Assembly: GCA_015222055.1 (NCBI GenBank)
Contig: JADFUR010000004.1
Span: forward strand, 53,551-117,550
Length of the DNA stretch: 64,000 nt
Reading direction: 5' to 3'
Origin: Bacteroidota bacterium
Lineage (GTDB): Bacteria; Bacteroidota; Bacteroidia; Bacteroidales; B39-G9
The position numbers were made by a program, and so were the translations under genes. Under the pieces are notes generated by a model. It was not told the DNA's origin. It worked only from the letters and a program-made list of their open reading frames with translations, and ran no database searches. Of this stretch, positions 45,727 to 54,758 are shown piece after piece. Each line of letters opens with the position of its first letter. The stretch's first letter is position 1.

Positions 45727-46758
45727 ATGGATAAATTAATTAAACAGTTTAAAAATATTAGAAAAAAAAAATATATTGTTACATCTTACAAACATAAATA
45801 TGCTTTTGTTGGAATAGGCAATCACAGCATTAATAATCTTTATCCTGTAATTAATTATTTAAGGGCAGAATTAAAATATATTGTCACACAAAGCAGTAAG
45901 AATGCAAATCTAATTAATGATTACTATCCCAATTCTGAAGGAACCAATGATTTACAAAAAGTAATTAATGATGAGCAAATAAAGGGAGTTTTTATATGTG
46001 CAAGTCCTAAATCACATTTCGATTTAGTAAAACAGTTACTTTTAGCTAATAAAAATGTGTTTGTTGAGAAACCACCTTGTCTCACCCATGAAGAACTGAA
46101 AGAGCTTATTGAGTGCGAAAAATCGTCAAAAGGTAAATGCTTTGTTGGATTGCAAAAACAATATGCCCCTGTTAACCTTGAACTAAGGAAAAAGCTACAA
46201 GGCAAATCTTATTATAATTATCGTTACGTAACAGGAGCTTACCCTGAAGGAGAGCCCTTCTTAGACCTGTTTATTCATCCAATAGCCATGCTTTCTTATT
46301 TGTTTGGATCTGCAGAATTAAAATATATAGCAACAAATAAATCAAAAGCAGGAGTAACGGCATTTTTGCATTTACAGCATGAAAACGGATCAAATGGAAT
46401 AGTAGAACTATCTTCAGATTATTCGTGGACAAATGCTAGCGAAAATATGATTATTAATACAAATAAAGGAGTTTATGAGGTAACCAACAACGAAAATTTA
46501 ACCTTTACTCCTAAATCAGGAATTATTTTTAATATCCCCAAAGAAAAAATATTTGGAAGTAAAATGACCTCTGTAACATTAAAAAAGAGGAATAATTTTA
46601 ATCCAATATTTGAAAATAATCAACTCTACACCAGTGGGTATTTTGGAGAAATTGAGAATTTTATAAATTTCTGTGAAGGTAAAAAATATGAAAATAATGC
46701 CTCTTTGAAGGATTGTTTGAATACTTATGAAATTTTAACAAAAATAATAAATAAATAA
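45727..46758 (+). CDS. Gfo/Idh/MocA-family oxidoreductase
   Basis: About 343 aa. The Rossmann entry YAFVGIGNHSINNLYPVINYL and the EKPP motif (NKNVFVEKPPCLTHEEL) with a following C-terminal alpha/beta domain are characteristic. Such enzymes oxidise or reduce sugars, inositols or cofactors with NAD(P). I chose ATG 45727; the longer GTG frame would begin inside the hairpin repeat. The radical SAM gene begins 11 bases after its stop, so the two are surely one operon. Substrate unknown. Confidence 0.83.
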   Translation: MDKLIKQFKNIRKKKYIVTSYKHKYAFVGIGNHSINNLYPVINYLRAELKYIVTQSSKNANLINDYYPNSEGTNDLQKVINDEQIKGVFICASPKSHFDLVKQLLLANKNVFVEKPPCLTHEELKELIECEKSSKGKCFVGLQKQYAPVNLELRKKLQGKSYYNYRYVTGAYPEGEPFLDLFIHPIAMLSYLFGSAELKYIATNKSKAGVTAFLHLQHENGSNGIVELSSDYSWTNASENMIINTNKGVYEVTNNENLTFTPKSGIIFNIPKEKIFGSKMTSVTLKKRNNFNPIFENNQLYTSGYFGEIENFINFCEGKKYENNASLKDCLNTYEILTKIINK

Positions 46759-46769
46759 TAAATAAATAA

Positions 46770-47870
46770 ATGTACGGAGTAGGAGATTATTTAAAAAGAG
46801 GCTTATTGTTTACTAATAATGTAGTAAGACCCAGTCACAAAAAAATATCAACTTTGATGTTATATTCAACCGATTTATGCAACTCAAAGTGTTTACATTG
46901 CCATATATGGGAAAAACGCCCAATCCAACATCTACCTTTTGAAAAAATTGTAGAAATAATGAATTCTAAATGTATTACAAAAGATACTACAGTAGGAATG
47001 GAAGGAGGCGAATTTATATTGCATCCCGAGTGTGATAAAATATTAGATTGGTTCTCAAAAAATCATCCTAAATATGATCTCCTTACCAATTGTTTAAGTC
47101 CTGAGAAAGTTATTGCTGCTGTAAAAAATTATAAAATGCAAAGATTGTATATTTCTCTCGATGGACTGGCAGAGACATACAAGTATATGCGAGGAGTAGA
47201 TGGTTTTGATAAAGTAATAAAAGTAATAGAAGAATGTAAAGACATTATTCCAATATCGCTTATGTTTACACTTACGCCTTACAATAATTTTGAAGATTTA
47301 AAGGATGTTATAAAAATTTCTAAAAAATATGATATTGATTTAAGAATTGGAATTTATAATAATATTGATTTTTTTGATACAAAAGAAGCTGCTCACACAA
47401 AAGAGTTTCGTGATAAAATAAAAACAGCAGATATAAATAAAGATTTTAGAAAGGCAGTGCCTGATGAGGTTAAATCAACGTCAGAAAATTACGATTTCCT
47501 TATGCTGTACGAAGAATGGCGAAATGGAAATACAAACCTTAAATGCCACAGTATTCTAGACAGTATAGTTATACACCCTAATGGAAATGTTCCTATTTGC
47601 CAAAACCTTTCGACAAAATTGGGAAATGTATACGAAAATTCATTAGATGAAATTTTTAACTCACCTGAGACAATTAAACTACAAAAACAGCATACAAAAT
47701 CATGTAATAAATGTTGGATAAATTTCCATCGTAAATATGATGTTGTTCTACTCCGTTCATTCGAAAAATTAATGCCTAAAAAAATTATTGAAATGTTTTA
47801 TGGAAAATATCAATGGTGTGAAAATAAACAGATGTCATACAAAAAATATATGAAAAAGTATATTGACTAA
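46770..47870 (+). CDS. Radical SAM protein with SPASM-type C-terminal Fe-S domain
   Basis: 366 aa. Canonical radical SAM cluster motif Cys37-x3-Cys41-x2-Cys44 (TDLCNSKCLHCHIW), then GMEGGEFILHP as the SAM-binding GGE-type loop and a TIM-barrel-like ISLDGLAETYKYMRG. The C-terminus has SPASM-like Cys (LKCHSILDSIVIHPNGNVPICQNL...HTKSCNKCWINFHRK). SPASM enzymes modify peptides, proteins or sugars. No small precursor peptide ORF is evident next to it, and the partner is an oxidoreductase, so a sugar or cofactor substrate seems as likely as a peptide. The stop lies in a CTAAC sequence. Confidence 0.85.
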   Translation: MYGVGDYLKRGLLFTNNVVRPSHKKISTLMLYSTDLCNSKCLHCHIWEKRPIQHLPFEKIVEIMNSKCITKDTTVGMEGGEFILHPECDKILDWFSKNHPKYDLLTNCLSPEKVIAAVKNYKMQRLYISLDGLAETYKYMRGVDGFDKVIKVIEECKDIIPISLMFTLTPYNNFEDLKDVIKISKKYDIDLRIGIYNNIDFFDTKEAAHTKEFRDKIKTADINKDFRKAVPDEVKSTSENYDFLMLYEEWRNGNTNLKCHSILDSIVIHPNGNVPICQNLSTKLGNVYENSLDEIFNSPETIKLQKQHTKSCNKCWINFHRKYDVVLLRSFEKLMPKKIIEMFYGKYQWCENKQMSYKKYMKKYID

Positions 47871-48198
47871 CATACAAAATTCAACAAGAATATAAAAGTA
47901 TTGTAGCAAGCTCAGTTACAGCTTTTATATTCTATTTTGACCTAAATAAAAAATGTCTGATTGTTTTTTATGAAGAGAATTTGAGATGTTATGTAATCTT
48001 AATATTTTTTTTTAAAATTTTTGTTCTTAGAAGTTGATAATTTAATCAATTTAATGAAAAAAAATTAAACTACCCCATCTTCTCATAATTTCTAACTACG
48101 ACATTTTTTAACACCAAAATATTGCCAATTTTCCCCATCATTTAAAACTCCCAACAAAAAATAGCAATCCCAATTTATGTCTTTTTTGTTTTTTTTGC

Positions 48199-48206
48199 TA
48201 ACTTTG
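48199..48206 (+). promoter_or_regulatory. -7 element before the second cassette
   Basis: TAACTTTG matches TAnnTTTG and is identical to the -7 element at 45633-45640. The -33 is unclear; a TTTG at 48185-48188 is too close. Confidence 0.35.
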
Positions 48207-48232
48207 GTTTTAACTATTAAATATATAACGAA

Positions 48233-48258
48233 AATAAGACACACTAGTGTGTCTTATT
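48233..48258 (+). repeat. Leader palindrome, copy B
   Basis: A perfect 26-bp palindrome with half-sequence AATAAGACACACT, followed after 5 bases by GTTAGGGGTA. Its outer 10 bases per arm are identical to the corresponding bases of copy A (45668-45701), and spacing to the upstream TATTAAATATA and TAACTTTG is similar. Confidence 0.8.
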
Positions 48259-48262
48259 GAAG

Positions 48263-48273
48263 TGTTAGGGGTA
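48263..48273 (+). repeat. Left boundary repeat of the membrane-protein cassette
   Basis: TGTTAGGGGTA is the exact reverse complement of TACCCCTAACA at 49146-49156, so the unrecognised membrane-protein gene lies between an 11-bp inverted pair 894 bases apart overall. Confidence 0.65.
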
Positions 48274-48424
48274 ATTATCCTCATTCCAGAATGATATTTA
48301 CTTTGGATGTTTACTGATAAACTTTTAAAATACGTTTAATAGCAAATCAAACATTTGTAAATTTACAGTTAATTAGACTTATTATTAAATTTAAACAAAG
48401 ATCTAATTAGAAGCATTATATCTT

Positions 48425-49072
48425 ATGAAAAAAAAGAAAGCTCTTTTATTTGCTATTGCAATCAGTTTATTAAGCATGTTTATCTGGTTATTTGAAATCA
48501 AAGTAATCATCGGATGGTATGATACCAACTGGTTAAAAACTATTCATTATAGTCCTATTTTGATTTCATTCTTAATTGCAGTCAGTTTTTTATTTCCAAT
48601 CTGGATATCAAGGGAAATTAAACTAAAAAAAATAATAGAAACATTAATCATCTTTTCTTTGATAAATTATTTGTTTTATTTATCAACCTGGATTATAATG
48701 GCTATTTCCCTAATTATTCTATATGGTTTTGCTTCTTTTGTTCCTTCTTCTTTTTACTTTTATATTACTTTTTTATCCCTTCTAATGATTTGGTTAATTT
48801 GGGCTTATTTAGGGCTTATTTTATATGAATTTACTTGTGAAAGAAAAAAACTTTTAGTTTTAAGTAAAAGCAATTTCCGGAATTTATACTTACTAATTTT
48901 ATCAGTACTTCCTTTGAGTATGATTTCTGTAAAAATATTTAGTTTTGGTGATCCTCATCACTTCTATGAATTACCTATTTGTAGTGCTAAAATGGGTTAC
49001 CCTATATTTTGGATATCTATAATTTTAGGCTTTTATTCAATAGGTTATACTTATAAAAAAGAACAACTATGA
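48425..49072 (+). CDS. Hypothetical multi-pass membrane protein
   Basis: 215 aa, not recognised. It begins with a basic MKKKKALLFAIAISLLSMFIW and has about six hydrophobic segments separated by short charged loops; one longer loop is YEFTCERKKLLVLSKSN. There are no visible catalytic motifs. It is an isolated gene flanked by a long non-coding stretch and boundary repeats, consistent with acquisition as a cassette. Toxin, immunity or transporter roles cannot be told apart from sequence. Confidence 0.6.
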   Translation: MKKKKALLFAIAISLLSMFIWLFEIKVIIGWYDTNWLKTIHYSPILISFLIAVSFLFPIWISREIKLKKIIETLIIFSLINYLFYLSTWIIMAISLIILYGFASFVPSSFYFYITFLSLLMIWLIWAYLGLILYEFTCERKKLLVLSKSNFRNLYLLILSVLPLSMISVKIFSFGDPHHFYELPICSAKMGYPIFWISIILGFYSIGYTYKKEQL

Positions 49073-49158
49073 TTAATAGATTGATTTGTATTCATTTTTT
49101 TAATAAATATTATTAGTAGAGCAACATATGAACTAGTGCAAAAACTACCCCTAACAAA

Positions 49159-49328
49159 AGCTCATTAAAAATACGGGTTTTGTAGGATTGCAAACTTGAT
49201 TCGTATTTGAAAGCCCGCAAATTAATTTTTCACAAGGAGAAATTATTGCTAGATTAGCGACCAGAAATTAATTTGCTAATAAAAATACGGAAACCGCGCA
49301 AGCCGCAAATTCCGTACTTTTAATAGCT
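49159..49328. repeat. Structured 170-base element with imperfect terminal inverted repeats
   Basis: Ends AGCTCATTAAAAATACGG (49159-49176) and CCGTACTTTTAATAGCT (49312-49328) pair imperfectly. Inside, GCAAATTAATTT (49217-49228) pairs with AAATTAATTTGC (49265-49276), flanked by CGTATTT (49202-49208) and AAATACG (49283-49289). TACGGAA and TTCCGTA form a third stem. It could be a non-autonomous mobile element, a recombination site or a folded RNA. Confidence 0.5.
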
Positions 49329-49477
49329 TAAAAGTTGAGCTAAACCAAAGCTAACGCATTGTTTATTACTATATTAATTTGAGGTAGTTTGTTATTTTAA
49401 TAAATTTTGTTTTTAGCTTCTCTCTGTGCGAATTTTATAAGTTAATCCATTTTGCTTAAAAACGTTTTGGCTTCATA

Positions 49478-49529
49478 TTTTTAGACGTTTTTATGTCCGC
49501 CAATCGGCGGACGATTAAAAGTCTAAAAA
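49478..49529 (-). terminator. Hairpin downstream of the ATP-grasp gene
   Basis: Nested stems: TTTTTAGAC (49478-49486) with GTCTAAAAA (49521-49529), and GTCCGCC (49495-49501) with GGCGGAC (49506-49512) around a 4-nt loop. It lies 47 bases past the - strand stop and may terminate the lepB/ATP-grasp transcript, though the GC-rich core could instead be a dispersed repeat. Confidence 0.5.
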
Positions 49530-49575
49530 CAACCCTATGAGGGTTCAAAATCTTCGCAGGGCTTTGCTTCAAAAT

Positions 49576-50745
49576 TTATTCCCCCTTCATAACAATATAC
49601 TTTTTCAAATCAGATTTAAGGAAATAGTCAAATTCTTCTGAATCATCTTCATTAGTTTCTGAAAACATAAAGGCAAAAACAGGATAGGTTTTATAATTCA
49701 TTTTTCTTAATTCTAAAGGATGTTTAAAGTCTTTTGTAAATGCTTCGTAATTAATGCTCTCAATATTGTTGAGTTTAATATCTTTCGAAATATCGGCAAC
49801 CGTAACATTGTATTGTTTGCCAACTTTATCTTTTAAAATATTTTTCCAGTCGGGTTGTTTTTGATTAAAGAAATAGTCGTAAGGGTTTATTCCGTAGGCA
49901 TAATAAGCCATATCTGTCATGCACCAGCCGGCAAATCTTAATGGGTTTGATTCTATAGGTATTGCTTTTCCTTGTTTGTTTATGCGTAGTTCAATATGCA
50001 TAGGGAAGTTACGAAGTCTAGCCAAATCGCCTATCTCATCTAAAAGTTTAAGAAAATCATCGTGGTGTTTTTCAACAATTGTTTTTGAAGTATAGTATGC
50101 TCTGTCGCTTACATCTATTGACGATGAAAAAATATGTTTATAGATATTTAAAATCACCGGTTTCTCATTCTCGTTATAATAAGCATCAATAGCGAATTCT
50201 TCACCTTCAATAATATCTTCAATTAAAAACACTGAGCCATCCATTACTTCTTTAGGATAAAGTCCTTTTATGGTTTTAAGCTCTTCTTTTAGCAGTATTT
50301 TTGTCTCTTCCCATTCTTTTTCGTTAGTAACGGTATAAATACCCATGCTAAAGAAACCAACAGCCGGTTTAATAATAAATGGTAATTTTACTGATGAGAT
50401 ATCAAGTGTTTCTATTTCATCAATGGTAATTTTTTTGAAATAAAAATCAGGATATACAGGTTTTAGCATTTTTCTAAACTCATATTTGTTTTTGAAAAGC
50501 TTAATCTTTTCGGGAAGTTCAGAGAATCCAAGATTATTATTTATCCAGTTAATGCAGTTTTCCGAATTACTGTAAATATTTGTTATCTCACCATTTTTAA
50601 TTTTATCAACGGCTTTTTCTTCGTCAATAAGATTTAAGTTTTGTTCGAACTGTTTAGAAAAATTATTTTTCAAAACAGGCATTTTCATTTTTGCAATTGT
50701 TTCTTTTAATAGTTCAGAAACAAAAGGCTCATTAATAATAATCAT
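49576..50745 (-). CDS. ATP-grasp domain protein
   Basis: 389 aa. The ATP-grasp core is visible: KLPFIIKPAVGFFSMGIYTV, EDIIEGEEFAIDAYYNENEKPVILNIYKH, and the metal-binding MHIELRINKQGKAIPIESNPLRFAG. It probably ligates a carboxylate to an amine or thiol with ATP, as in peptide, lipid or cofactor ligases; substrate unknown. It is 9 bases after the second signal peptidase gene on the same strand. Confidence 0.82.
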   Translation of the reverse strand: MIIINEPFVSELLKETIAKMKMPVLKNNFSKQFEQNLNLIDEEKAVDKIKNGEITNIYSNSENCINWINNNLGFSELPEKIKLFKNKYEFRKMLKPVYPDFYFKKITIDEIETLDISSVKLPFIIKPAVGFFSMGIYTVTNEKEWEETKILLKEELKTIKGLYPKEVMDGSVFLIEDIIEGEEFAIDAYYNENEKPVILNIYKHIFSSSIDVSDRAYYTSKTIVEKHHDDFLKLLDEIGDLARLRNFPMHIELRINKQGKAIPIESNPLRFAGWCMTDMAYYAYGINPYDYFFNQKQPDWKNILKDKVGKQYNVTVADISKDIKLNNIESINYEAFTKDFKHPLELRKMNYKTYPVFAFMFSETNEDDSEEFDYFLKSDLKKYIVMKGE

Positions 50746-50754
50746 AAAAAATAT

Positions 50755-51798
50755 TTATTTTACTGATTTAAAAAATCTTGACCACCTAATTTTTTTCAAC
50801 CATTTATTGTTCTTGTCAATTGATAGCCATACATATGATGCTTTTCCAATAACATGGTCTTCGGGAACAAAACCCCAATAACGGGAATCTTTAGCTTTGT
50901 CTCTGTTATCGTCAATCACATAGAAGTAATTTTTTTTAAAAGTGTAAGTTTTTTGAACTCTGTTATTTATTAAAATTCTATATTTTTCAATTTTCAAATC
51001 GTTACCTTCATAAGTTTCTATTATTCGTTTATATAAAGGCAGAGTTTTGAAATTTATTTTTATAACATTTCCTTTTTTTGGAATAATCATTGGTCCGAAG
51101 TTATCGCTGTTCCAATTGTAATATCTACTATGAGGGAAAATAAAAGAAGAGTTGTCGCCCTTTAATTTTTTTAAAAGTCTAACATATCTAATTTTCGGGT
51201 CGTTAAGTAAAAGCATTGCTTGTTCTTTGGTAAGTGGTAAGTCATACACTCCAATATCAGAAACCAATCGACCTTCAGAGATATTATATTTTTTAAAAAA
51301 ATCCTCCTTTAATTTATAACCATTAGTAGTAACTCTATAATTATTTTGAACATTCTCATTATCAATAATTACTTTTTTATTTATAGTAATTTTTTTTCCA
51401 TAACATTCAATTGTATCATTTGGCAATGCAATACATCGTTTAATATAAATTTCTTTTTTATCAATAGGAATATCTGAAAGATTGGGATAATTGAAAGCAA
51501 TTAAGTCGTTATGTTTAATTTTTTCAGATGAGGGGAATCGTAAATATGGTATCTTTATCCAGTCAAGATATTTATTATTATTAAACGGCATGGTTAATAA
51601 TGTTATTGGAAACCGATAGCCGTATTTTGTTTTATTGATTATTATATTATCACCCGGCATCAAAGTTTTTTCCATTGATGAAGATTCAACGGTGTACGAC
51701 TGTATAAAAATAATTCGTATAACTAAAAGAAGGATAAAAGCAATAAGAAATGCTTTTATCCAATCTAATAAAGAGTTAATATATTTCTTTTTTGACAT
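50755..51798 (-). CDS. lepB: Signal peptidase I, second copy
   Basis: 347 aa. An N-terminal membrane helix, then the Ser nucleophile in SSSMEKTLMPGDNIIINKTKYG and the general-base Lys in IYIKRCIALPNDTIE. The C-terminal box is [25 protein letters not shown], with Asp replacing the usual first Gly of GDNR. It cleaves signal peptides at the membrane. Its ATG overlaps the stop of the upstream copy by one base (TAATG), so translation is coupled. Confidence 0.92.
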   Translation of the reverse strand: MSKKKYINSLLDWIKAFLIAFILLLVIRIIFIQSYTVESSSMEKTLMPGDNIIINKTKYGYRFPITLLTMPFNNNKYLDWIKIPYLRFPSSEKIKHNDLIAFNYPNLSDIPIDKKEIYIKRCIALPNDTIECYGKKITINKKVIIDNENVQNNYRVTTNGYKLKEDFFKKYNISEGRLVSDIGVYDLPLTKEQAMLLLNDPKIRYVRLLKKLKGDNSSFIFPHSRYYNWNSDNFGPMIIPKKGNVIKINFKTLPLYKRIIETYEGNDLKIEKYRILINNRVQKTYTFKKNYFYVIDDNRDKAKDSRYWGFVPEDHVIGKASYVWLSIDKNNKWLKKIRWSRFFKSVK

Positions 51799-53129
51799 TA
51801 ATTAATTCCTTTAAAAAATCTATTCCATCTAATTTTATTTAAGAATTTTTTATCTTTATCAAGAGATAGCCATATGAAAGAAGCTTTTCCAACGATGTGG
51901 TCTTCAGGTACAAAACCCCAAAAACGAGAATCTTGTGAATTATGTCTGTTATCACCCATCATCCAAAAATAGTCCATTTTAAATGTATAGTTAGATGCTT
52001 TTTCTCCATTAATATAAATTGTACTGTCTTTAACTTCCAAATTGTTTTGCTCATACATCCGAATTAATCGTTTGTATATAGGCAAATTATTTATAGTAAG
52101 ATTAACAGTTACTCCTTTTTTAGGTACAACTAAAGGGCCATAATTGTCTACATTCCAAGGATAATTTTTACTAAAAGGGAACATATATGCGTAAGCGTTT
52201 TTTTCATTGCTATCTTTCTGGTTAACTGATTTTACATTTGAGAAAGTTCTTAATTTTTCAGCATTTTTTACTGTTAAAGGAAGTATATATTCATTGGTTG
52301 AAATAAAAGATCTTCTAATATCATAGTCAGATATTTTCATTCTTTCAAGAATTTTTGGATTAATTCTTGTCCCATTTGTTTCAATTAAATAATTATGCTG
52401 AAGACGAGCAATATTATTTTCTTTTTTGTTGTTTATATATAATTGTCCATGAATGACTTGAAGAGTATCTCCTGAAATTGCAACACATCGTTTAATATAG
52501 TTTTCACATTTATCAACGGGACGCGAAATAACATGAAAATTTTCCCATATTGCATCTCTGCCATAACTTCTACAAAGTTGATAATAACTTTGGTCTTGAT
52601 GTTCTAATACCACAGTATCTCCTTCAGGAAAATTAAAAACAACAGCATCGTCGTTTTTTATTGAAGTATAACCCGAAACTCTTTCATAAGGCCATTTTAC
52701 CCATTCTACAAAAGATTTTGTATTTTTTGTAAGAGGTAAAGTGTGATGTACAAAAGGAAATGTTAAGGGGGTCATTGGTTTTCGTGGTCCATATGCACAT
52801 TTACTAACAAATAGATAATCGCCTACTAAAAGAGATTTTTCCATTGAAGAGGTTGGTATTGTATAAGCTTCAAGAAAATATAGTCGTAAAAAAGATGCAG
52901 CAATAACGGCAAAAATTATAGCATCTAACCATTCAATTACTTTAGTTTGTTTTTCAATACCTTTTTTCTTCCAGAAAGCCCAGTGTATTTTTCTACTTAT
53001 ATAAATATCAAAAATTACAGCAATGCCTAAAAACCACCAGTAGTTTTTGTTCCAAATTACCCAGAGTATAAAAAATATTGTTACAATAGAAAATTTAAAC
53101 CATTTATTTGTTAGGATGTTGTTTTTCAT
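51798..53129 (-). CDS. lepB: Signal peptidase I, first copy
   Basis: 443 aa, with about three N-terminal hydrophobic segments before the catalytic part. Ser is in [23 protein letters not shown], Lys in [16 protein letters not shown], and the conserved [25 protein letters not shown] is intact. The second copy lies immediately downstream with a one-base overlap. A duplicated lepB pair with dapB upstream is a recurrent Bacteroidetes layout. Confidence 0.93.
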   Translation of the reverse strand: MKNNILTNKWFKFSIVTIFFILWVIWNKNYWWFLGIAVIFDIYISRKIHWAFWKKKGIEKQTKVIEWLDAIIFAVIAASFLRLYFLEAYTIPTSSMEKSLLVGDYLFVSKCAYGPRKPMTPLTFPFVHHTLPLTKNTKSFVEWVKWPYERVSGYTSIKNDDAVVFNFPEGDTVVLEHQDQSYYQLCRSYGRDAIWENFHVISRPVDKCENYIKRCVAISGDTLQVIHGQLYINNKKENNIARLQHNYLIETNGTRINPKILERMKISDYDIRRSFISTNEYILPLTVKNAEKLRTFSNVKSVNQKDSNEKNAYAYMFPFSKNYPWNVDNYGPLVVPKKGVTVNLTINNLPIYKRLIRMYEQNNLEVKDSTIYINGEKASNYTFKMDYFWMMGDNRHNSQDSRFWGFVPEDHIVGKASFIWLSLDKDKKFLNKIRWNRFFKGIN

Positions 53130-53197
53130 ATACTAGTATTTAAAAAGATAAAATTAATGTTAGATTTTTATGTGCTATTACTTTGTACGGTTTTATA

Positions 53198-53911
53198 TCA
53201 TAAATTTAATAAATCGCTCATGCTAAAAATACCAGTTTTATTTTTAATAAATTCGGCAGCTAAAACAGCACCAAGAGCGAAGCCTTTTCTGTTTTTAGCG
53301 GTGTGTTTTATTTCAAGTTTATCAACGTACGAATCATAAATAATAGTATGTATGCCGGGAATATTTCCTTCTCTTATTGATGATATTAGAATCTCGTTTT
53401 TATCTTGATTCGTTTTATTCCATGATTTTTTTCTGTCAACATTTTTAATAATGTCGTTTGCTAGAGAAATTGCTGTTCCACTTGGTGCATCAACTTTGTG
53501 AATATGGTGAGCCTCTTCTATTGTAATTTCATAATCGGAATGTTTATTCATTATTTTGGCAAGATGTTTATTCACTTCAGAAAATATGTTTACACCTAAG
53601 CTAAAATTTGATGCATAGAAAAAGGCCAGTTTTAGTTTCTTACATTCAGTAACAGCATTATCGTAATTTTCTAGCCAACCAGTTGTTCCTGCTACTACCG
53701 AAACACCGGCAGAAAAACAGTTTAGTATGTTGCTGTATGCAACCTCGGGGGTGCTAAAGTCTATTGCAACATCTGTTTTTTGTAAATTTTTTTTTGTAAA
53801 TAAAGATTGATTATTTTCATCAATCTTTAACACTATTTCATGATTTCTTTCTGTGGCAATTTTTTCAATTTCTTGCCCCATTTTACCATATCCTATTATT
53901 GCGATTTTCAT
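53198..53911 (-). CDS. dapB: 4-hydroxy-tetrahydrodipicolinate reductase
   Basis: 237 aa. NAD(P) motif IIGYGKMGQEIE, VAGTTGW, and the catalytic EEAHHIHKVDAPSGTAI with His and Lys. It is the second step of the diaminopimelate/lysine branch, needed for peptidoglycan. It precedes the lepB pair by 68 bases on the same strand. Confidence 0.95.
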   Translation of the reverse strand: MKIAIIGYGKMGQEIEKIATERNHEIVLKIDENNQSLFTKKNLQKTDVAIDFSTPEVAYSNILNCFSAGVSVVAGTTGWLENYDNAVTECKKLKLAFFYASNFSLGVNIFSEVNKHLAKIMNKHSDYEITIEEAHHIHKVDAPSGTAISLANDIIKNVDRKKSWNKTNQDKNEILISSIREGNIPGIHTIIYDSYVDKLEIKHTAKNRKGFALGAVLAAEFIKNKTGIFSMSDLLNL

Positions 53912-54040
53912 TTTAATATATATTTAATAAGTAAAACAAAAGTATGAAGTTTAAGTTATTTGACAAGAAATAATTATGTCTTTTTATTAAACCAACTTTA
54001 TTACTTTAAATTTTATAAACTAAGCTGAAAATGTAAAGAT

Positions 54041-54071
54041 AAAAAAAGGGAAGCAAATTATTGCTTCCCTT
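54041..54071 (-). terminator. Terminator of the thrS-infC-rpmI-rplT operon
   Basis: AAGGGAAGCAA (54046-54056) and TTGCTTCCCTT (54061-54071) form an 11-bp stem with a 4-nt loop; on the - strand it is followed by T7. It lies 19 bases after the rplT stop. Confidence 0.9.
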
Positions 54072-54089
54072 AAAATAAAATATTTTTTT

Positions 54090-54437
54090 TTATTTTTTTG
54101 CTGATTTTACAATAGCTTCGAAAGCTGATGGATTATTCATTGCTAAATCGGCTAATACTTTTCGATTAATATCAATATTGTTTTTATGTAATTTACCCAT
54201 AAGTTCTGAGTAAGACATGTCGTATAAACGAGCTGCTGCATTAATACGTTGTATCCACAATCCTCTGAAAGTACGTTTTTTGTTTTTTCTGTCGCGATAA
54301 GAATAAGACAATGCTTTTTCGTAAGCATTTTTAGATACTGTGTAAACATTTTTTCTTGCACCAAAATAACCTTTGGTTGCCTTAATAATTTTTTTTCTTC
54401 TTGCTCTTGATGCTACAGAGTTTACGGATCTTGGCAT
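54090..54437 (-). CDS. rplT: 50S ribosomal protein L20
   Basis: 115 aa. [43 protein letters not shown] and the [21 protein letters not shown] region are diagnostic. Last gene of the canonical thrS-infC-rpmI-rplT operon; a terminator follows. Confidence 0.97.
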   Translation of the reverse strand: MPRSVNSVASRARRKKIIKATKGYFGARKNVYTVSKNAYEKALSYSYRDRKNKKRTFRGLWIQRINAAARLYDMSYSELMGKLHKNNIDINRKVLADLAMNNPSAFEAIVKSAKK

Positions 54438-54534
54438 AATTTTAATTTTTTTGAATGCTTAGCGTTTCTATTTAAAGAAATCTTTCGGCTAATTCACTCT
54501 GGTTAAATACTTTTAAATTTTTTTGAAATCAATT

Positions 54535-54732
54535 TTATTTCATTCCAAGACAAAGTTTGATGTTTTTTACATCAGTTTTGTCAACAGTTGTAGAATAAGT
54601 AAGATTTCTTTTTCTTTTAGTTGATTTTTTAGTCAAAATGTGACTCTTAAAAGCATGTTTCCTTTTAATTTTCCCAGTTCCGGTTAGCTTAAATCTTTTT
54701 TTAGCTCCGGATTTTGTTTTCATCTTTGGCAT
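54535..54732 (-). CDS. rpmI: 50S ribosomal protein L35
   Basis: 65 aa, very basic. [37 protein letters not shown] is the L35 signature. It sits between infC (26 bases upstream) and rplT (97 bases downstream). Confidence 0.97.
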   Translation of the reverse strand: MPKMKTKSGAKKRFKLTGTGKIKRKHAFKSHILTKKSTKRKRNLTYSTTVDKTDVKNIKLCLGMK

Positions 54733-54758
54733 TACTATATATATTTATTGTTAAAAAC

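Larger units (their letters stand above)
47871..48424. other. 554-base non-coding gap with weak hairpin and second leader repeat
   Basis: No credible gene. At 47888-47932 GAATATAAAAG and CTTTTATATTC form an 11-bp stem with a long internal loop that may terminate the radical SAM transcript. From about 48199 a promoter-like TAACTTTG, TATTAAATATA and a palindrome repeat the arrangement seen before the oxidoreductase gene. Confidence 0.5.
49073..49575. other. 503-base non-coding stretch with structured repeats
   Basis: No gene. It contains the right-hand TACCCCTAACA, a 170-base element with imperfect terminal inverted repeats, an isolated GCTAACGC, and a hairpin next to the ATP-grasp gene, listed separately. 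Confidence 0.6.

Noticed and set aside
45668..48258. CRISPR array suggested by repeated AATAAGACAC/GTGTCTTATT
   Set aside because: Only two copies, 2.5 kb apart, with genes between them; no regular spacers and no cas genes.
47871..49575. Integron attC sites as a firm call
   Set aside because: GTTAG and CTAAC boundaries are suggestive, but they do not match GTTRRRY/RYYYAAC exactly, and no integrase is present. Kept only as an inference in the findings.
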